From Actinomycetes bacterium (GTDB lineage: Bacteria; Actinomycetota; Thermoleophilia; BMS3ABIN01), in assembly GCA_021787475.1 (NCBI GenBank), contig JAJYLW010000012.1, forward strand, positions 1-64,000: a DNA stretch of 64,000 nt, given 5' to 3'. Below, in pieces: positions 1-8,124 of this stretch. Position 1 is the stretch's first letter; each line of letters starts with the position of its first letter. A program made the translations under genes and the position numbers. A model generated the notes under the pieces. The model worked only from the letters and a program-made list of their open reading frames with translations. It did no database searches and was not told where the DNA came from.

Positions 1-146
1 TAATGACTCACGCGCTGGATCGGAACGTTACCAGCCGCTACGTCCATTACCGGGAAGAGACTTTGCGGCAGGCGGCGGAGCTGGCCGGCAGGCTGCTTGA
101 AGAGGCGGCGCAAAGCAACGTGGTGCAAATGATGGAAAAGGGATAA
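1..146 (+). CDS. Tyrosine recombinase (phage-type integrase), C-terminal end
   Basis: The gene enters from the left edge; the frame is open from the first complete codon at 3 to TAA at 144-146, giving 47 residues. The segment SRYVHYREE looks like the C-terminal box of tyrosine recombinases, in which the first Tyr would be the nucleophile that attacks DNA and the following His-Tyr context is typical. After it comes a short Gln/Ala/Glu-rich helix, also usual for these enzymes. Its place at the edge of a block of accessory genes that ends at a tRNA-like fragment near 4600 fits an integrase at one end of an integrative element. Only the tail is visible, so the family is inferred, and the R-H-R catalytic residues lie outside the window. 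Confidence 0.6.
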   Translation, partial: MTHALDRNVTSRYVHYREETLRQAAELAGRLLEEAAQSNVVQMMEKG

Positions 147-180
147 TATTTTATTTTTCGAGACTCCTAATCGCAGCGGT

Positions 181-414
181 ATGAAGACAACAACTTATTT
201 TGACCGGAGGCGGCAGGAACCTGACCGCGAAATGATAACCGACGATTGGATTATCGCTGTCATGAAAAATCCTATTCGCAAAGAAGAGCAAATGGATGGG
301 CGTCTCAGGCTATGGGGAAGAGTCCCCGGCCAGGAAAGACATCTTCGAGTAATACTTCTGGCGGATGGGGAAACTGTGCAAAACGCTTTCTTTGACCGGG
401 GGTTCAAACCATGA
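181..414 (+). CDS. Small basic protein paired with a DUF2283 protein (DUF4258-like, possible toxin)
   Basis: A 77-residue ORF whose ATGA overlaps the next start (411-414), so the two are translationally coupled. The C-terminal pattern HLRVILLADGETVQNAFFDRGFK and the central Trp-Ile-Val-Pro/Asp-Gly-Arg region resemble the small proteins that commonly precede DUF2283 genes and are often called DUF4258-like. Such pairs are usually regarded as toxin-antitoxin-like modules, but I see no catalytic motif that proves this. No strong ribosome binding site is visible before ATG 181. It lies within the integrative element just downstream of the integrase. Confidence 0.5.
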   Translation: MKTTTYFDRRRQEPDREMITDDWIIAVMKNPIRKEEQMDGRLRLWGRVPGQERHLRVILLADGETVQNAFFDRGFKP

Positions 415-614
415 AGGTCGAGTATTTTGAAGATACAGATACGCTGTACATCGAATTTCGCAAGCCACAGCGGGCCACAGAAACCCGCGACCTGGACGAG
501 AACACCTTGATCGACGTAGGCCCGGACGGGCGGGTAAGCGGCATAACGATTGAACATGCCAGCCAGCAGACCGACGTTTCGCAGCTTTTACTGAGGGGGC
601 TTACGGCAGCTTAG
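411..614 (+). CDS. DUF2283 domain protein (possible antitoxin partner)
   Basis: A 67-residue protein beginning MKVEYFEDTDTLYIEF, the hallmark start of DUF2283, followed by the conserved LDENTLIDVGPDGRVSGITIEHAS strand-turn-helix. The acidic character contrasts with its basic upstream partner, with which it overlaps by 4 bp. In bacterial genomes DUF2283 genes occur as the second gene of two-gene modules with small basic proteins, so an antitoxin-like role is plausible; no DNA-binding motif is obvious. The ORF ends at TAG 612-614. Confidence 0.65.
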   Translation: MKVEYFEDTDTLYIEFRKPQRATETRDLDENTLIDVGPDGRVSGITIEHASQQTDVSQLLLRGLTAA

Positions 615-625
615 CAAAGGACAAA

Positions 626-809
626 ATGATTGATGATCTTAAATACAGTCCCGCGCCTCAAGACCATGAGAAGTTTCTTAAGAAGGCCGGGAGGCGTCCG
701 GGTTTTTAAGAAAGCATACCGGGAACTAGAAGACGAATACACCCTTGCCCGTGAACTTCTTAGCGCCCGGTGCGATGCCGGCGTGACTCAAGATTGTGCC
801 GGCTCCTAA
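626..809 (+). pseudogene. Remnant of an XRE/HigA-type antitoxin gene, frameshifted and truncated
   Basis: ATG 626 starts MIDDLKYSPAPQDHEKFLKKAG and runs to a stop at 707-709. A +1 shift at the T-run (702-708) opens a second frame reading FKKAYRELEDEYTLARELLSARCDAGVTQ, which ends at TAA 807-809. Joined, the two frames match the start of HTH antitoxins, where a helix of the type 'ALEPEFTLIRELIRARKEAGLTQ' leads into the HTH. Here the sequence stops right after VTQ, so the DNA-binding part is lost. This is a decayed antitoxin next to another toxin-antitoxin-like pair; no cognate toxin is visible upstream of it. Confidence 0.5.
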
Positions 810-885
810 TACAAGGGGCACCGGGCGAGCACTCCCCATAAGCGGGCAGTCGGTTAACCTCTCTTAAGGGCAGCCTCGCTTACAC

Positions 886-907
886 CCGCCCTTGAGGCGG
901 CTTTTTA
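886..907 (+). terminator. Possible Rho-independent terminator
   Basis: CCGCC (886-890), loop CTTGA, GGCGG (896-900), then CTTTTTAA. The stem is only 5 bp but GC-only and is followed by five T. It would end transcription of the toxin-antitoxin-like block. The stretch 810-1157 has no gene; apart from this hairpin and the inverted repeats listed next I see nothing in it. Confidence 0.45.
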
Positions 908-967
908 ATGCCTTGTCAAGCCTCGCCATCATCGCGCTTGTCCACCCAATGCCGCGTTTTGTGCCGT

Positions 968-1045
968 TTTGCAGGGGTTTCCCTTAATTTTTTTCTCTCC
1001 GTCGCCTGTCCTGGCAACAGACCTTTTCTATAAAACCCCTGCAAA
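968..1045. repeat. 13-bp inverted repeat enclosing 52 bp
   Basis: TTTGCAGGGGTTT at 968-980 and its exact reverse complement at 1033-1045. The intervening segment contains the first copy of the GTYGCCTG...CAAC palindrome. The pair could form a cruciform or mark a protein-binding region upstream of the excisionase-type gene. Confidence 0.55.
1001..1018. promoter_or_regulatory. Imperfect palindrome, copy 1
   Basis: GTCGCCTG-TC-CTGGCAAC, an 8-2-8 dyad with two mismatched pairs. It matches the perfect palindrome at 1116-1133 in 15 of 18 positions. It may be a binding site of the HTH protein encoded at 1158. Confidence 0.45.
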
Positions 1046-1115
1046 CGCCTAGAAACGCCAGCTGATTTTTAAAGAGATAATTTTCTCCGCCTTCCTTTAC
1101 AATTTAGTCAAGGAT

Positions 1116-1133
1116 GTTGCCTGCCCAGGCAAC
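1116..1133. promoter_or_regulatory. Perfect palindrome upstream of the HTH gene, copy 2
   Basis: GTTGCCTG-CC-CAGGCAAC, a perfect 8-bp dyad with a 2-bp spacer, 25 bp before the ATG of the excisionase-like gene at 1158. Position and symmetry suggest an operator or excision/replication site bound by a dimeric protein. The second imperfect copy lies 115 bp upstream. Confidence 0.55.
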
Positions 1134-1157
1134 GAACAGACTAGGAAGGGAGCCGCA

Positions 1158-1379
1158 ATGTCAGAAAAGGATGAGAATGTCAACACATTTGTAGGAGATG
1201 TCGAAGCGGCGCGAATGATGGGTGTTTCGCGTTATACCTTGCGCGGCTGGCGGCAGCAACAGCGCGGGCCTCATTACCATAAAGTCGGACGGCGCGTCGT
1301 TTACTCGCTGGATGATTTGAGGCAGTACATGGCGGCGCGGCGGATCACGCCTGGAGGTGAGGCGAATGACCGCCTATGA
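1158..1379 (+). CDS. Excisionase/AlpA-type helix-turn-helix protein
   Basis: A 73-residue MerR-like winged-helix protein. Residues about 15-50 read GDVEAARMMGVSRYTLRGWRQ...GPHYHKVGRRVVYSLDDLRQYMAAR, the classic pattern of excisionase (Xis) and AlpA-like DNA-binding domains: helix-turn-helix, then a wing and the 'Y...DL..Y' C-terminal helix. A good ribosome binding site (AGGAAGGGAG, 1143-1152) precedes the ATG. It overlaps the next gene, and paired palindromes lie upstream. A likely role is control of excision or of the downstream replication genes of the element. Confidence 0.75.
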   Translation: MSEKDENVNTFVGDVEAARMMGVSRYTLRGWRQQQRGPHYHKVGRRVVYSLDDLRQYMAARRITPGGEANDRL

Positions 1380-1644
1380 AAAAAGCCGCCCGGCAGGTGG
1401 CGGCTTTCCTCAAAACTTGACTGACGCAAGTTTATCACCCCGGCTGCCGTTTTTCAAAGCCTGGGAAGCGCTGGCCATAGATGACGCGGTGCGCCTGGCT
1501 AGGGGTTGCCGCGCCACCAACCCCGCCCAAACCACCACGGCAATAATTGGCTTCTTACGTGATGTTTGGTATCAGCGGGTTAATGCGATGCTCGATCAAG
1601 CAGCGCTATTTATCGAGCTGGGAAGGGGCAGCGATGAACTTTGA
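1366..1644 (+). CDS. Hypothetical protein of the integrative element
   Basis: A 92-residue protein starting at ATG 1366, which sits five bases after GGAGGTGA (1353-1360); a GTG at 1357 is inside that Shine-Dalgarno and is rejected. Nothing diagnostic is seen. The centre (RLPFFKAWEALAIDDAVRLARG) and the C-terminal part are helical, with Trp and aromatic residues and a hydrophobic end. It overlaps the HTH gene upstream by 14 bp and the primase gene downstream by 11 bp, so it is part of the same operon, as small unknown genes in phage primase cassettes often are. Confidence 0.6.
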   Translation: MTAYEKSRPAGGGFPQNLTDASLSPRLPFFKAWEALAIDDAVRLARGCRATNPAQTTTAIIGFLRDVWYQRVNAMLDQAALFIELGRGSDEL

Positions 1645-3681
1645 AGACTTCCTTTCCCGGCTCGAAAACGTTCAGGGTGCTGGCAACAGCAGAACCGCCA
1701 GATGTCCAGCACACCCGGACCGACGAAACTCTCTAAGTGTATCCCAAGCGCCGGATGGAAAATCCTGCTCCATTGTCATGCCGCTTGTGAGCCTGAGGCG
1801 GTTGTGGCCGCGCTAGGCTTGGAAATGAAAGACCTGTTCTCGGACACTGGCAGGGCCGCCACGAAGCAGAAAAAAGAGATCGTCGCCACCTATGATTATG
1901 TCGATGAGCAAGGCAAGCTGCTTTATCAAGTTGTGAGATTCCAGCCCAAGGACTTCCGCCAGCGCCGCCCGGATGGAAACGGCGGCTGGATATGGAGCCT
2001 CGGCGATACCCGCCGGGTGCTGCACAGGCTGCCGCAAGTTCTTGAGGCGGTGAAGAATAATCGTTGGGTGCTTGTTGTTGAGGGTGAAAAAGACGTTCAC
2101 ACATTAGAGCGGCTGGGCTTCGTCGCCACCACGAACGCCGGCGGCGCGGGCAAATGGCGGGGTGAGTATTCCGAATCCTTGCGCGGTGCGCACGTGGCGG
2201 TCGTTCCCGATAACGATGGCCCGGGCCGCAAGCACGCCGAGGCTGTCAAGGTGGCGCTCGAAGGCGTAGCCGCCAGCGTGAAGATCATCCACCTGCCGGA
2301 CTTGCCGGAGAGGGGCGACGTGAGCAATTGGGTAGCGGCGGGCGGGACTGCGGAAGAACTGAAAGCACTGGTTACAGCGCCGCCGGCAACCCTAGCAAAC
2401 CTGCTTGAGCGAATCTCAGGGTTCGTATCAAACTATGTTGTCTTTGCCAACAAACAGCAGCTTCACGCGGTAGCGCTTTGGATTGCCCATACCCACCTGA
2501 TTGAGCAGTTTGATTGTACCGCCTACCTCAGCGTTCAATCTCCGGAGAAGCGCTCCGGTAAAACGCGCCTGTTCGAGTGCCTGGAACTGCTGGTAAAAAA
2601 TCCCTGGCGCTCAATCACTCCGTCCGAGGCCGTGCTCTACCGGAAAATAGAGGCGCACAATCCCACCATCCTAATGGACGAAGTGGACGCAATCTGGAAT
2701 TACAAGACAGCATCGCAGCATGAGGGGCTGCGGGCGGCAGTAAATGCAGGTTACCGCCGTGGCGCAACCGTGGACCGGTGCGCCGGGCCAAGAGGTGACA
2801 ATCTCGAAAGCTTTGCCGTCTTTTGCGCCAAGGCTTTGGCCGGAATCGGCAAGCTGCCAGACACAATCTCGGATAGGGCAATCACCATTAACATGGTGCG
2901 CAAAACCAAGCAGGAAAAGGTGCAGCGGTTCCGCCGCCGCGATGCTAAAAAAGAGGCAAGCCTGCTGTACGCCGATATCGCAGTTTGTTTGTCGGATTTA
3001 AAACTATCCGGTTATCCCGAAATGCCCGATGGCCTTAACGACCGGGCGGAAGAGGTTTGGGAATCGCTAGTGATGATTGCTGATGCTGCCGGTGGCAAGT
3101 GGCCGGAACGGGCCAGAAAGGCAGCGCTTGCGCTCTCAGGCGAACACGAGCCCGAAGACGATTCATTAGGCGTCCGCCTGCTGGCTGATTGCCAAACGGT
3201 ATTTGAGAAAACGGGGAAAGATCGTCTGCCATCCAAGGACCTGCTCGGTCACCTTGCCGAACTCGAAGAATCACCATGGAATGACATCGGCCTCACGGTT
3301 CGAAAGTTGGCGTCCATGCTCAAGCGTTACGACGTTAAGTCCAAACAGCTTAATCTTGAAAGTAGCAATCCCCGCGGCTACCCAAAAACCGCTTTTTTAG
3401 ACGCTTGGAAGCGCTATTCTGCCTCCAAAGTGCTTGAAGTGCTTAAACCCGCTGATAGAGCGGAAAACAGCCATTTTCAAAGTGCTTGCGGTTCAGATTC
3501 CAAGCACTTAAAAAACAGTCAAAAACCCGCTGATAGAGCGAAACAAGCACTTCAAGCAGATAAAACCCCAAATATAGGGGCGGGAGAGAAAAGAGAGGAA
3601 TCAAAACCGCCCGGCCAAACCCTGCCGCTGGCATCACTTGAACCGGAATCCGAGCCAGAAATGGAGGTCGATTACTTTTGA
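1634..3681 (+). pseudogene. Phage-type primase-helicase (zinc finger, TOPRIM, DUF3631-like ATPase) with a -1 frameshift
   Basis: ATG 1634 (SD GGAAGGGG) opens a frame with a primase zinc-finger start: FLSRLENV..., then RCPAHPDRRNSLSVSQAPDGK. At the run AAAA 1759-1762 the frame must slip back one base to continue as ILLHCHAACEPEAVVAALGL, which completes the CxxH...CxxC finger. The second frame is open to 3681. The restored protein would be about 682 residues, with a TOPRIM domain (VEGEKD near 148, PDNDGPG near 195), an ATPase of the DUF3631 type (Walker A PEKRSGKTR near 302, Walker B TILMDEVD near 344) and a low-complexity C-tail. It probably serves replication of the integrative element. A missing A, a sequencing error or slippage on Lys AAA would each explain the break. 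Confidence 0.75.
3431..3558. repeat. Nested direct and inverted repeats in the primase C-tail
   Basis: An 18-bp direct repeat AAACCCGCTGATAGAGCG occurs at 3445-3462 and 3523-3540, 78 bp (26 codons) apart, giving a repeated KPADRA in the protein. A 14-bp inverted repeat (TGCTTGAAGTGCTT at 3431-3444, complement at 3545-3558) encloses both, and a shorter AAGTGCTTG/CAAGCACTT pair lies inside. The low-complexity tail thus arose by duplication and can fold as a hairpin. Confidence 0.6.
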
Positions 3682-4094
3682 TCACGCCAGAAAAAATCAT
3701 CCAAAAAGTAAAGGCCCTCGGCTTCGAGCTGAGGGCCTCGGAGGGTAACCTCAAACTAGAGCGGCCTGCTGGCTCCACACTGCCGCCGGAACTGGCCACT
3801 GCCATAAAAGAGACCAAGCAAGAGCTACTAATGCACCTCACGCACCAGACAAAAAAACTAATCCACTGCGGCCACACTGACTTTAACGCTTGGCGACTCG
3901 ACCAGGACGGCGGCAAGTGGATATGCGGAATCTGCCACCCGCCGGGCAGGGATGACGTAATCTTTGCCGGCGGCTGCGTGATCGCCTACTCAAACGGCGT
4001 GCGGGTCATTCCCGGTTCGCTCACGTGGGAGCAGGCCGGGGAACTGCTGGAAAAAGCCAGGCGCGAATCACGCAAAGAGGCTATGGCGATATGA
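3678..4094 (+). CDS. Hypothetical protein with TubC-docking-like N-terminus and Cys pair
   Basis: A 138-residue protein starting with TTG 3678, which overlaps the TGA of the primase (3679-3681), so the two are coupled. Residues 1-55 (ITPEKIIQKVKALGFELRAS..., LKLERPAGSTLPPELATAIKETKQELL) resemble the small TubC N-terminal docking-type fold that is common in proteins next to phage primases. The second half has CGHTDF...W and WICGICHPP, a possible zinc-binding set. Ends with a charged helix. Function unknown; it is the last gene of the element's operon. Confidence 0.6.
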   Translation: MITPEKIIQKVKALGFELRASEGNLKLERPAGSTLPPELATAIKETKQELLMHLTHQTKKLIHCGHTDFNAWRLDQDGGKWICGICHPPGRDDVIFAGGCVIAYSNGVRVIPGSLTWEQAGELLEKARRESRKEAMAI

Positions 4095-4141
4095 GCGGAA
4101 AGAAACGGTAGCGCAAATAACAGACGAAGAATTATTTTAAT

Positions 4142-4163
4142 GGTGCAAATAATTTTTGTGGGA
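4142..4163 (+). repeat. Direct repeat copy 1, distal end of the element
   Basis: GGTGCAAATAATTTTTGTGGGA. The same sequence less one A occurs at 4220-4240, 78 bp away. AT-rich direct repeats near an element end can be integrase arm-binding or recombination sites; that role is not proven. Confidence 0.5.
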
Positions 4164-4219
4164 CAGCCTGCAAATCTAGACATTTTCTGCTGAAATTTCA
4201 GGCCAGGGGCCATTTTTAA

Positions 4220-4240
4220 GGTGCAATAATTTTTGTGGGA
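4220..4240 (+). repeat. Direct repeat copy 2, distal end of the element
   Basis: GGTGCAATAATTTTTGTGGGA, 21 of 22 positions shared with 4142-4163. It is followed at 4250-4261 by a CG-alternating run. The remainder of the 4095-4599 gap has no convincing gene. Confidence 0.5.
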
Positions 4241-4599
4241 TAATTACTAACGCGCGCGCGCATTCAAAAATGCACCCGGCCCGGCGGCCAGGGGCTTATC
4301 AGGCGCACTGAGAGCGATTCTGCGGCGTTCACAGACGGAAGACGGCAGGGGATCCCGATTCGCGACCGGGCGCTAGAAATAAATGATGCAATTTGCGGGC
4401 TTGTGCGGTGTGTTACTAACTCCCCGGTCAGGCAGTTTCAGGACCTCGTCGGGAGTCTTTCATTTTAACTCTCAGGCCGGCCTCAAACGCTTAAAAACGG
4501 CGCGGTATGTGGTGAATAGTGTGGTGAACATTGAACTAACATCCTTTCCAGCCAACAAATAGACTGAATAAAATGTCATTACTTGCAGGCAAAAATGTT

Positions 4600-4648
4600 T
4601 GGAGCGGATGACGGGGATCGAACCCGCGGTCTTCGGCTCTTGAAGCCA
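4600..4648 (-). other. tRNA 3'-end fragment, probable attachment site of the integrative element
   Basis: Read on the minus strand this gives a T-arm (GCGGG, loop TTCGATC, CCCGT), an acceptor strand CATCCGC, then T and the CCA end at 4602-4600. An anticodon-arm-like hairpin (TTGGC, loop TTCAAGA, GCCGA) precedes it. No matching 5' acceptor strand (GCGGATG) or D-arm lies at 4650-4680, where copA ends, so this is not an intact tRNA. A displaced tRNA 3' end opposite an integrase gene is the usual signature of integration into a tRNA gene; the intact tRNA would be left of the window. The tRNA identity cannot be assigned. Confidence 0.5.
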
Positions 4649-4677
4649 ATCTGTACTTCTGCGCCGCCGGCGGATAG

Positions 4678-7134
4678 TTATGCCGTTCTCGCGGCCTTGA
4701 AGCGCCGCAGCCGAAGCGAGTTGCTGACAACCGTTACCGAAGACAGCCCCATGGCGCCGGCGGCAAAGATAGGGTTAAGCAGCAGGCCAAAAACCGGATA
4801 AAAGACGCCCGCGGCAATCGGGATCAGGGCGATGTTGTAAAAAAAGGCCCAGAACAGGTTCTGCCGGATCACCTGGATGGTGCGGCGGCTGAGAGAGATT
4901 GAAGTCACAACTCCCTTGAGGTCGCCGGAGATGAGGGTGATATCGGCCGCCTCCATGGCGATGTCCGTGCCTGTGCCGATGGCGATGCCGACATCCGCCT
5001 GGGCCAGCGCCGGCGCGTCGTTGATGCCGTCGCCGACCATTGCCACAATATGGCCCCCCGCCTGGAGGCGCTCGATTTCGCGAGTCTTGCCGCTGGGCAG
5101 CACCTCGGCGAGGACCCGATCCACGCCCGCCTGGACGCCGATGGCCTCGGCGGTTCGCCGGTTGTCGCCGGTGAGCATGACGACCTCGAGTCCCAGCCGG
5201 CGGAGCGCCGCCACTGCTTCCGGCGAGCCTTCCTTGAGGGTGTCGGCCACGCCGATGACGGCCGCCGCCTCGCTGTCAATGGCAATGAACACCGGCGTTT
5301 TCCCCTCCCTCGACAGGACGCGCGCCCTTTCCTCAAACCCGTTCAGCGCCAGCCCCCTGGCGGCAAGCAGGCCGGCGTTTCCGGCCAGCACCGCATGCCC
5401 GCCGACGCTGGCCTGAACACCCTGGCCGGCGAGAGCCTGGAAAGATTGGCAACTTTCCAGAGGTAGGCCCCGGGCGGCGGCGCCGCTGACAATCGCCTCC
5501 CCAAGGGGATGCTCGGAGCCCTGCTCCGCGGCCGCCACCAGCGCCAGCAGTTGCCGCTCATCCCATGCGTCGGTAATGATGTCGGTGACGGCCGGCTGCC
5601 CCGTTGTCAAGGTGCCGGTCTTGTCGAGAACAATTGTGTCAATTTTATGCGCCGTCTCAAGGGAATCGCCGCCGCGGATAAGCACGCCCGCTTCGGCCCC
5701 CTTGCCGGTGCCAACCATGATCGCCGTCGGCGTCGCCAGACCGAGGGCGCAGGGGCAGGCGATGATCAGCACGGCGACGAAATTAAGCAGCGCGTGCGTA
5801 AATGCCGGCGCCGGCCCAAGGGCCGCCCAGATGACAAAGGTAAGCGCCGCCGCCGCAAAAACCCCCGGGACGAAGAAGCCGGCGATAACATCGGCCAGCC
5901 GCGCAATCGGCGGCTTGCCGCCCTGTGCTTCCTCGACTAGCCGGATGATCTGGGCGAGGGCCGTCTCCCGGCCGACTCTGGTCGCCCGGAACCGGAAACT
6001 GCCCGTCTTGTTGATGGTGGCGCCGATCACCTCGTCACCGGGCTGCTTGGCCGCCGGCATGCTCTCCCCCGTGATCATCGATTCATCGATGCTGGAGCCG
6101 CCCTCGACGAGGACGCCATCAACGGGCACGCGCTCGCCAGGGCGCATGATGACAATATCGCCGGCGTTGACATCATCTACCGGCACGTCAACCTGCCGCC
6201 CGCCGCGCAGCACCCGCGCCGTCTTGGGCTTAAGCCCCATCAGCTTCCTGATCGCTTCCGACGTCTGGCCTCGCGCCCGCGCCTCCAGCATGCGGCCAAA
6301 AAGAATGAGCGTAATGATGATTGCCGCCGTGTCAAAATACATAGGGGTTCCCAACCCCTGGTTTTTAAAGAAGGAGGGAAACAGAACGCCGGCGACGCTG
6401 TAGAGGTAGGCAGAGGACGACCCCACCGCCACCAGGGTGTTCATGTTGGTGGACCGGTGCCTGGCCGCCCCGGCGGCGCCGGTGTAGAACTGCCAGCCCA
6501 CCCAAAACTGCACCGGAGTGGCAAGAGCCCACATAACATACACATTGTTAAGCGGCCCCAGCGAGCCGAACCAGTGGGAGAAGCTGCCGGCGAAAACCGG
6601 GATTGAGAGCAGCGCGCCCACCAGCACCTTTAGTTGCAGGCGGCGGTACGCGCGCCGCCGCAGCCGCGCCTCGGCATCCTCACCGCCGGCCCCGGCAGCT
6701 TCCTCGCCCGTCCTGATGACCTTGTAACCGGCGGCCGCCACCACCCGGGCCAGATCTTCCGGCGTCGTTTCGCCGGCGATATATTCAACAGTCGCCTTCT
6801 CGGTGGCGAAATTGACCGATGTCGAGATAACGCCGTCCGCCGCCTGAAGCGCTTTCCCCACCCGCTCCGCACAGGAGGCGCAGGTCATGCCGCCAATGGC
6901 TAGGGTCGCTTTTTCCGTTATTGCCTTGTATCCGGCGCTTCTGACCGCTTCCGCCAGCGCGGCCGGTCCGGTCAGCCTCGGGTCGAACTTGACTACCGCT
7001 TTCTGCGTGCCAAAGTTGACATCGGCCTCCTTGATGCCCGGCAACTGCCTGAGCGCGCGCGCGTTGCGCTCGGCGCAGGTGGCGCAGCTCATGCCTTCGA
7101 TGGGAATGGAAATCTGTTTGATTTTGGCGGGCAT
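4678..7134 (-). CDS. copA: Copper-exporting P1B-type ATPase CopA
   Basis: An 818-residue membrane pump. Two heavy-metal-associated domains lead (GMSCATC at 14-20, GMTCASC at 82-88), followed by eight expected membrane helices, TGES (actuator loop, 355-358), the CPC metal site (460-462), DKTGT with the phosphorylated Asp504, and the [10 protein letters not shown] hinge. CPC plus two HMA domains fit Cu(I) export across the inner membrane. The stop codon lies directly beside the tRNA fragment that ends the integrative element. No CsoR or CopY regulator is adjacent. A separate CopZ-like chaperone lies at 29517. Confidence 0.93.
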   Translation of the reverse strand: MPAKIKQISIPIEGMSCATCAERNARALRQLPGIKEADVNFGTQKAVVKFDPRLTGPAALAEAVRSAGYKAITEKATLAIGGMTCASCAERVGKALQAADGVISTSVNFATEKATVEYIAGETTPEDLARVVAAAGYKVIRTGEEAAGAGGEDAEARLRRRAYRRLQLKVLVGALLSIPVFAGSFSHWFGSLGPLNNVYVMWALATPVQFWVGWQFYTGAAGAARHRSTNMNTLVAVGSSSAYLYSVAGVLFPSFFKNQGLGTPMYFDTAAIIITLILFGRMLEARARGQTSEAIRKLMGLKPKTARVLRGGRQVDVPVDDVNAGDIVIMRPGERVPVDGVLVEGGSSIDESMITGESMPAAKQPGDEVIGATINKTGSFRFRATRVGRETALAQIIRLVEEAQGGKPPIARLADVIAGFFVPGVFAAAALTFVIWAALGPAPAFTHALLNFVAVLIIACPCALGLATPTAIMVGTGKGAEAGVLIRGGDSLETAHKIDTIVLDKTGTLTTGQPAVTDIITDAWDERQLLALVAAAEQGSEHPLGEAIVSGAAARGLPLESCQSFQALAGQGVQASVGGHAVLAGNAGLLAARGLALNGFEERARVLSREGKTPVFIAIDSEAAAVIGVADTLKEGSPEAVAALRRLGLEVVMLTGDNRRTAEAIGVQAGVDRVLAEVLPSGKTREIERLQAGGHIVAMVGDGINDAPALAQADVGIAIGTGTDIAMEAADITLISGDLKGVVTSISLSRRTIQVIRQNLFWAFFYNIALIPIAAGVFYPVFGLLLNPIFAAGAMGLSSVTVVSNSLRLRRFKAARTA

Positions 7135-7181
7135 CGCAATAATATTCTAGTGAATCAAAGAGCGATTTGTGCGGTTTCCCA

Positions 7182-7209
7182 ACGCAAAACGCGAAACTCA
7201 AAACGCGAA
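7182..7209 (+). repeat. Heptamer array (ACGCRAA type)
   Basis: Four units of 7 bp: ACGCAAA, ACGCGAA, ACTCAAA, ACGCGAA. It lies between copA and the ABC transporter. Confidence 0.6.
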
Positions 7210-7218
7210 GCTTATTTT

Positions 7219-8124
7219 ATGGTCATCGAAGCCCGGGCACTCAATAAAAGGTACGGCGACATCGTGGCGGTGGAGTCGCTCAACTTCAGCGTCGAAAAAG
7301 GCCGCTGCTACGGCCTCGTCGGCCCCAACGGCGCCGGCAAGACAACCACGATGAAGATGGTTTACTGCATCGTGACGCCGACGGCCGGCTCTTTGCGGGT
7401 GTTCGGCCTTGACGTCCGGGAGCATCCGCGCCGGATAAAGGCGCGGCTGGGAGTAGTGCCCCAGGAGAACAACCTCGATCCCGACCTCACAACCTGGCAG
7501 AACCTGATGGTCTACGCCCGCTATTTCGGCCTGCCGCGGCAACTGGCGCGCGCTCGCTGCCGCGAGCAGCTTGATTTTATGCACCTGAGCGACCGCGCCG
7601 ACACGCCCGTGCCGGACCTCTCCGGCGGCATGAAGCGGCGGCTGATCATGTCGCGGGCGCTTGTCAACGATCCGGAGTTGATCATCCTCGACGAGCCGAC
7701 AACGGGCCTGGACCCGCAGGTGCGCCACCTTATCTGGGACAAGCTGCTTGAGCTCAGGGATCGCGGCATAACGCTGCTGATGACTACCCACTACATGGAC
7801 GAGGCGCAGAAGCTCTGCGATGAAATCATCATCATGGATGAAGCCCGGCGCATTGACGAAGGCAGCCCCGACGATCTGATCCACAGGCACCTGCCCCCTT
7901 ACGTGCTGGAAGTGAGGGCGGGCCGCGCGCTGGCGGCTGACATCCGCGGCCGCTTTCCGCAGATCAGCCACCAGGAGAGCGGCCGGAGCCTCTACTTTTA
8001 CGGCGGCTCTTCGGCTGACTTCGACGGCATCCTGTCAACCTGGCCGCAGGTTGAGCGCGTGCTTAGGCCCGCCTCACTCGAGGACGTCTTCCTCAAGCTG
8101 ACCGGCAGGGAGATACGGGCGTGA
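7219..8124 (+). CDS. ABC-2 type exporter, ATP-binding subunit
   Basis: 301 residues from ATG 7219; an upstream in-frame GTG-type extension would run through the heptamer array and has no homology. Walker A GPNGAGKTTT, signature LSGGMKRR and Walker B LIILDEPTTGLDP are all intact, followed by a H-loop (TTHYMDE). The closest families are the DrrA/NodI-type ATPases of ABC-2 exporters. Its GTGA stop overlaps the start of the permease gene, so the two form one unit. Substrate unknown; drugs, lipids or polysaccharide are all possible. Confidence 0.85.
   Translation: MVIEARALNKRYGDIVAVESLNFSVEKGRCYGLVGPNGAGKTTTMKMVYCIVTPTAGSLRVFGLDVREHPRRIKARLGVVPQENNLDPDLTTWQNLMVYARYFGLPRQLARARCREQLDFMHLSDRADTPVPDLSGGMKRRLIMSRALVNDPELIILDEPTTGLDPQVRHLIWDKLLELRDRGITLLMTTHYMDEAQKLCDEIIIMDEARRIDEGSPDDLIHRHLPPYVLEVRAGRALAADIRGRFPQISHQESGRSLYFYGGSSADFDGILSTWPQVERVLRPASLEDVFLKLTGREIRA

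Noticed and set aside
4600-4680. A complete tRNA (selenocysteine or leucine type)
   Set aside because: The anticodon-arm-like loop TTCAAGA tempted, but there is no matching 5' acceptor strand, no D-arm and no long variable arm; only the 3' half folds.
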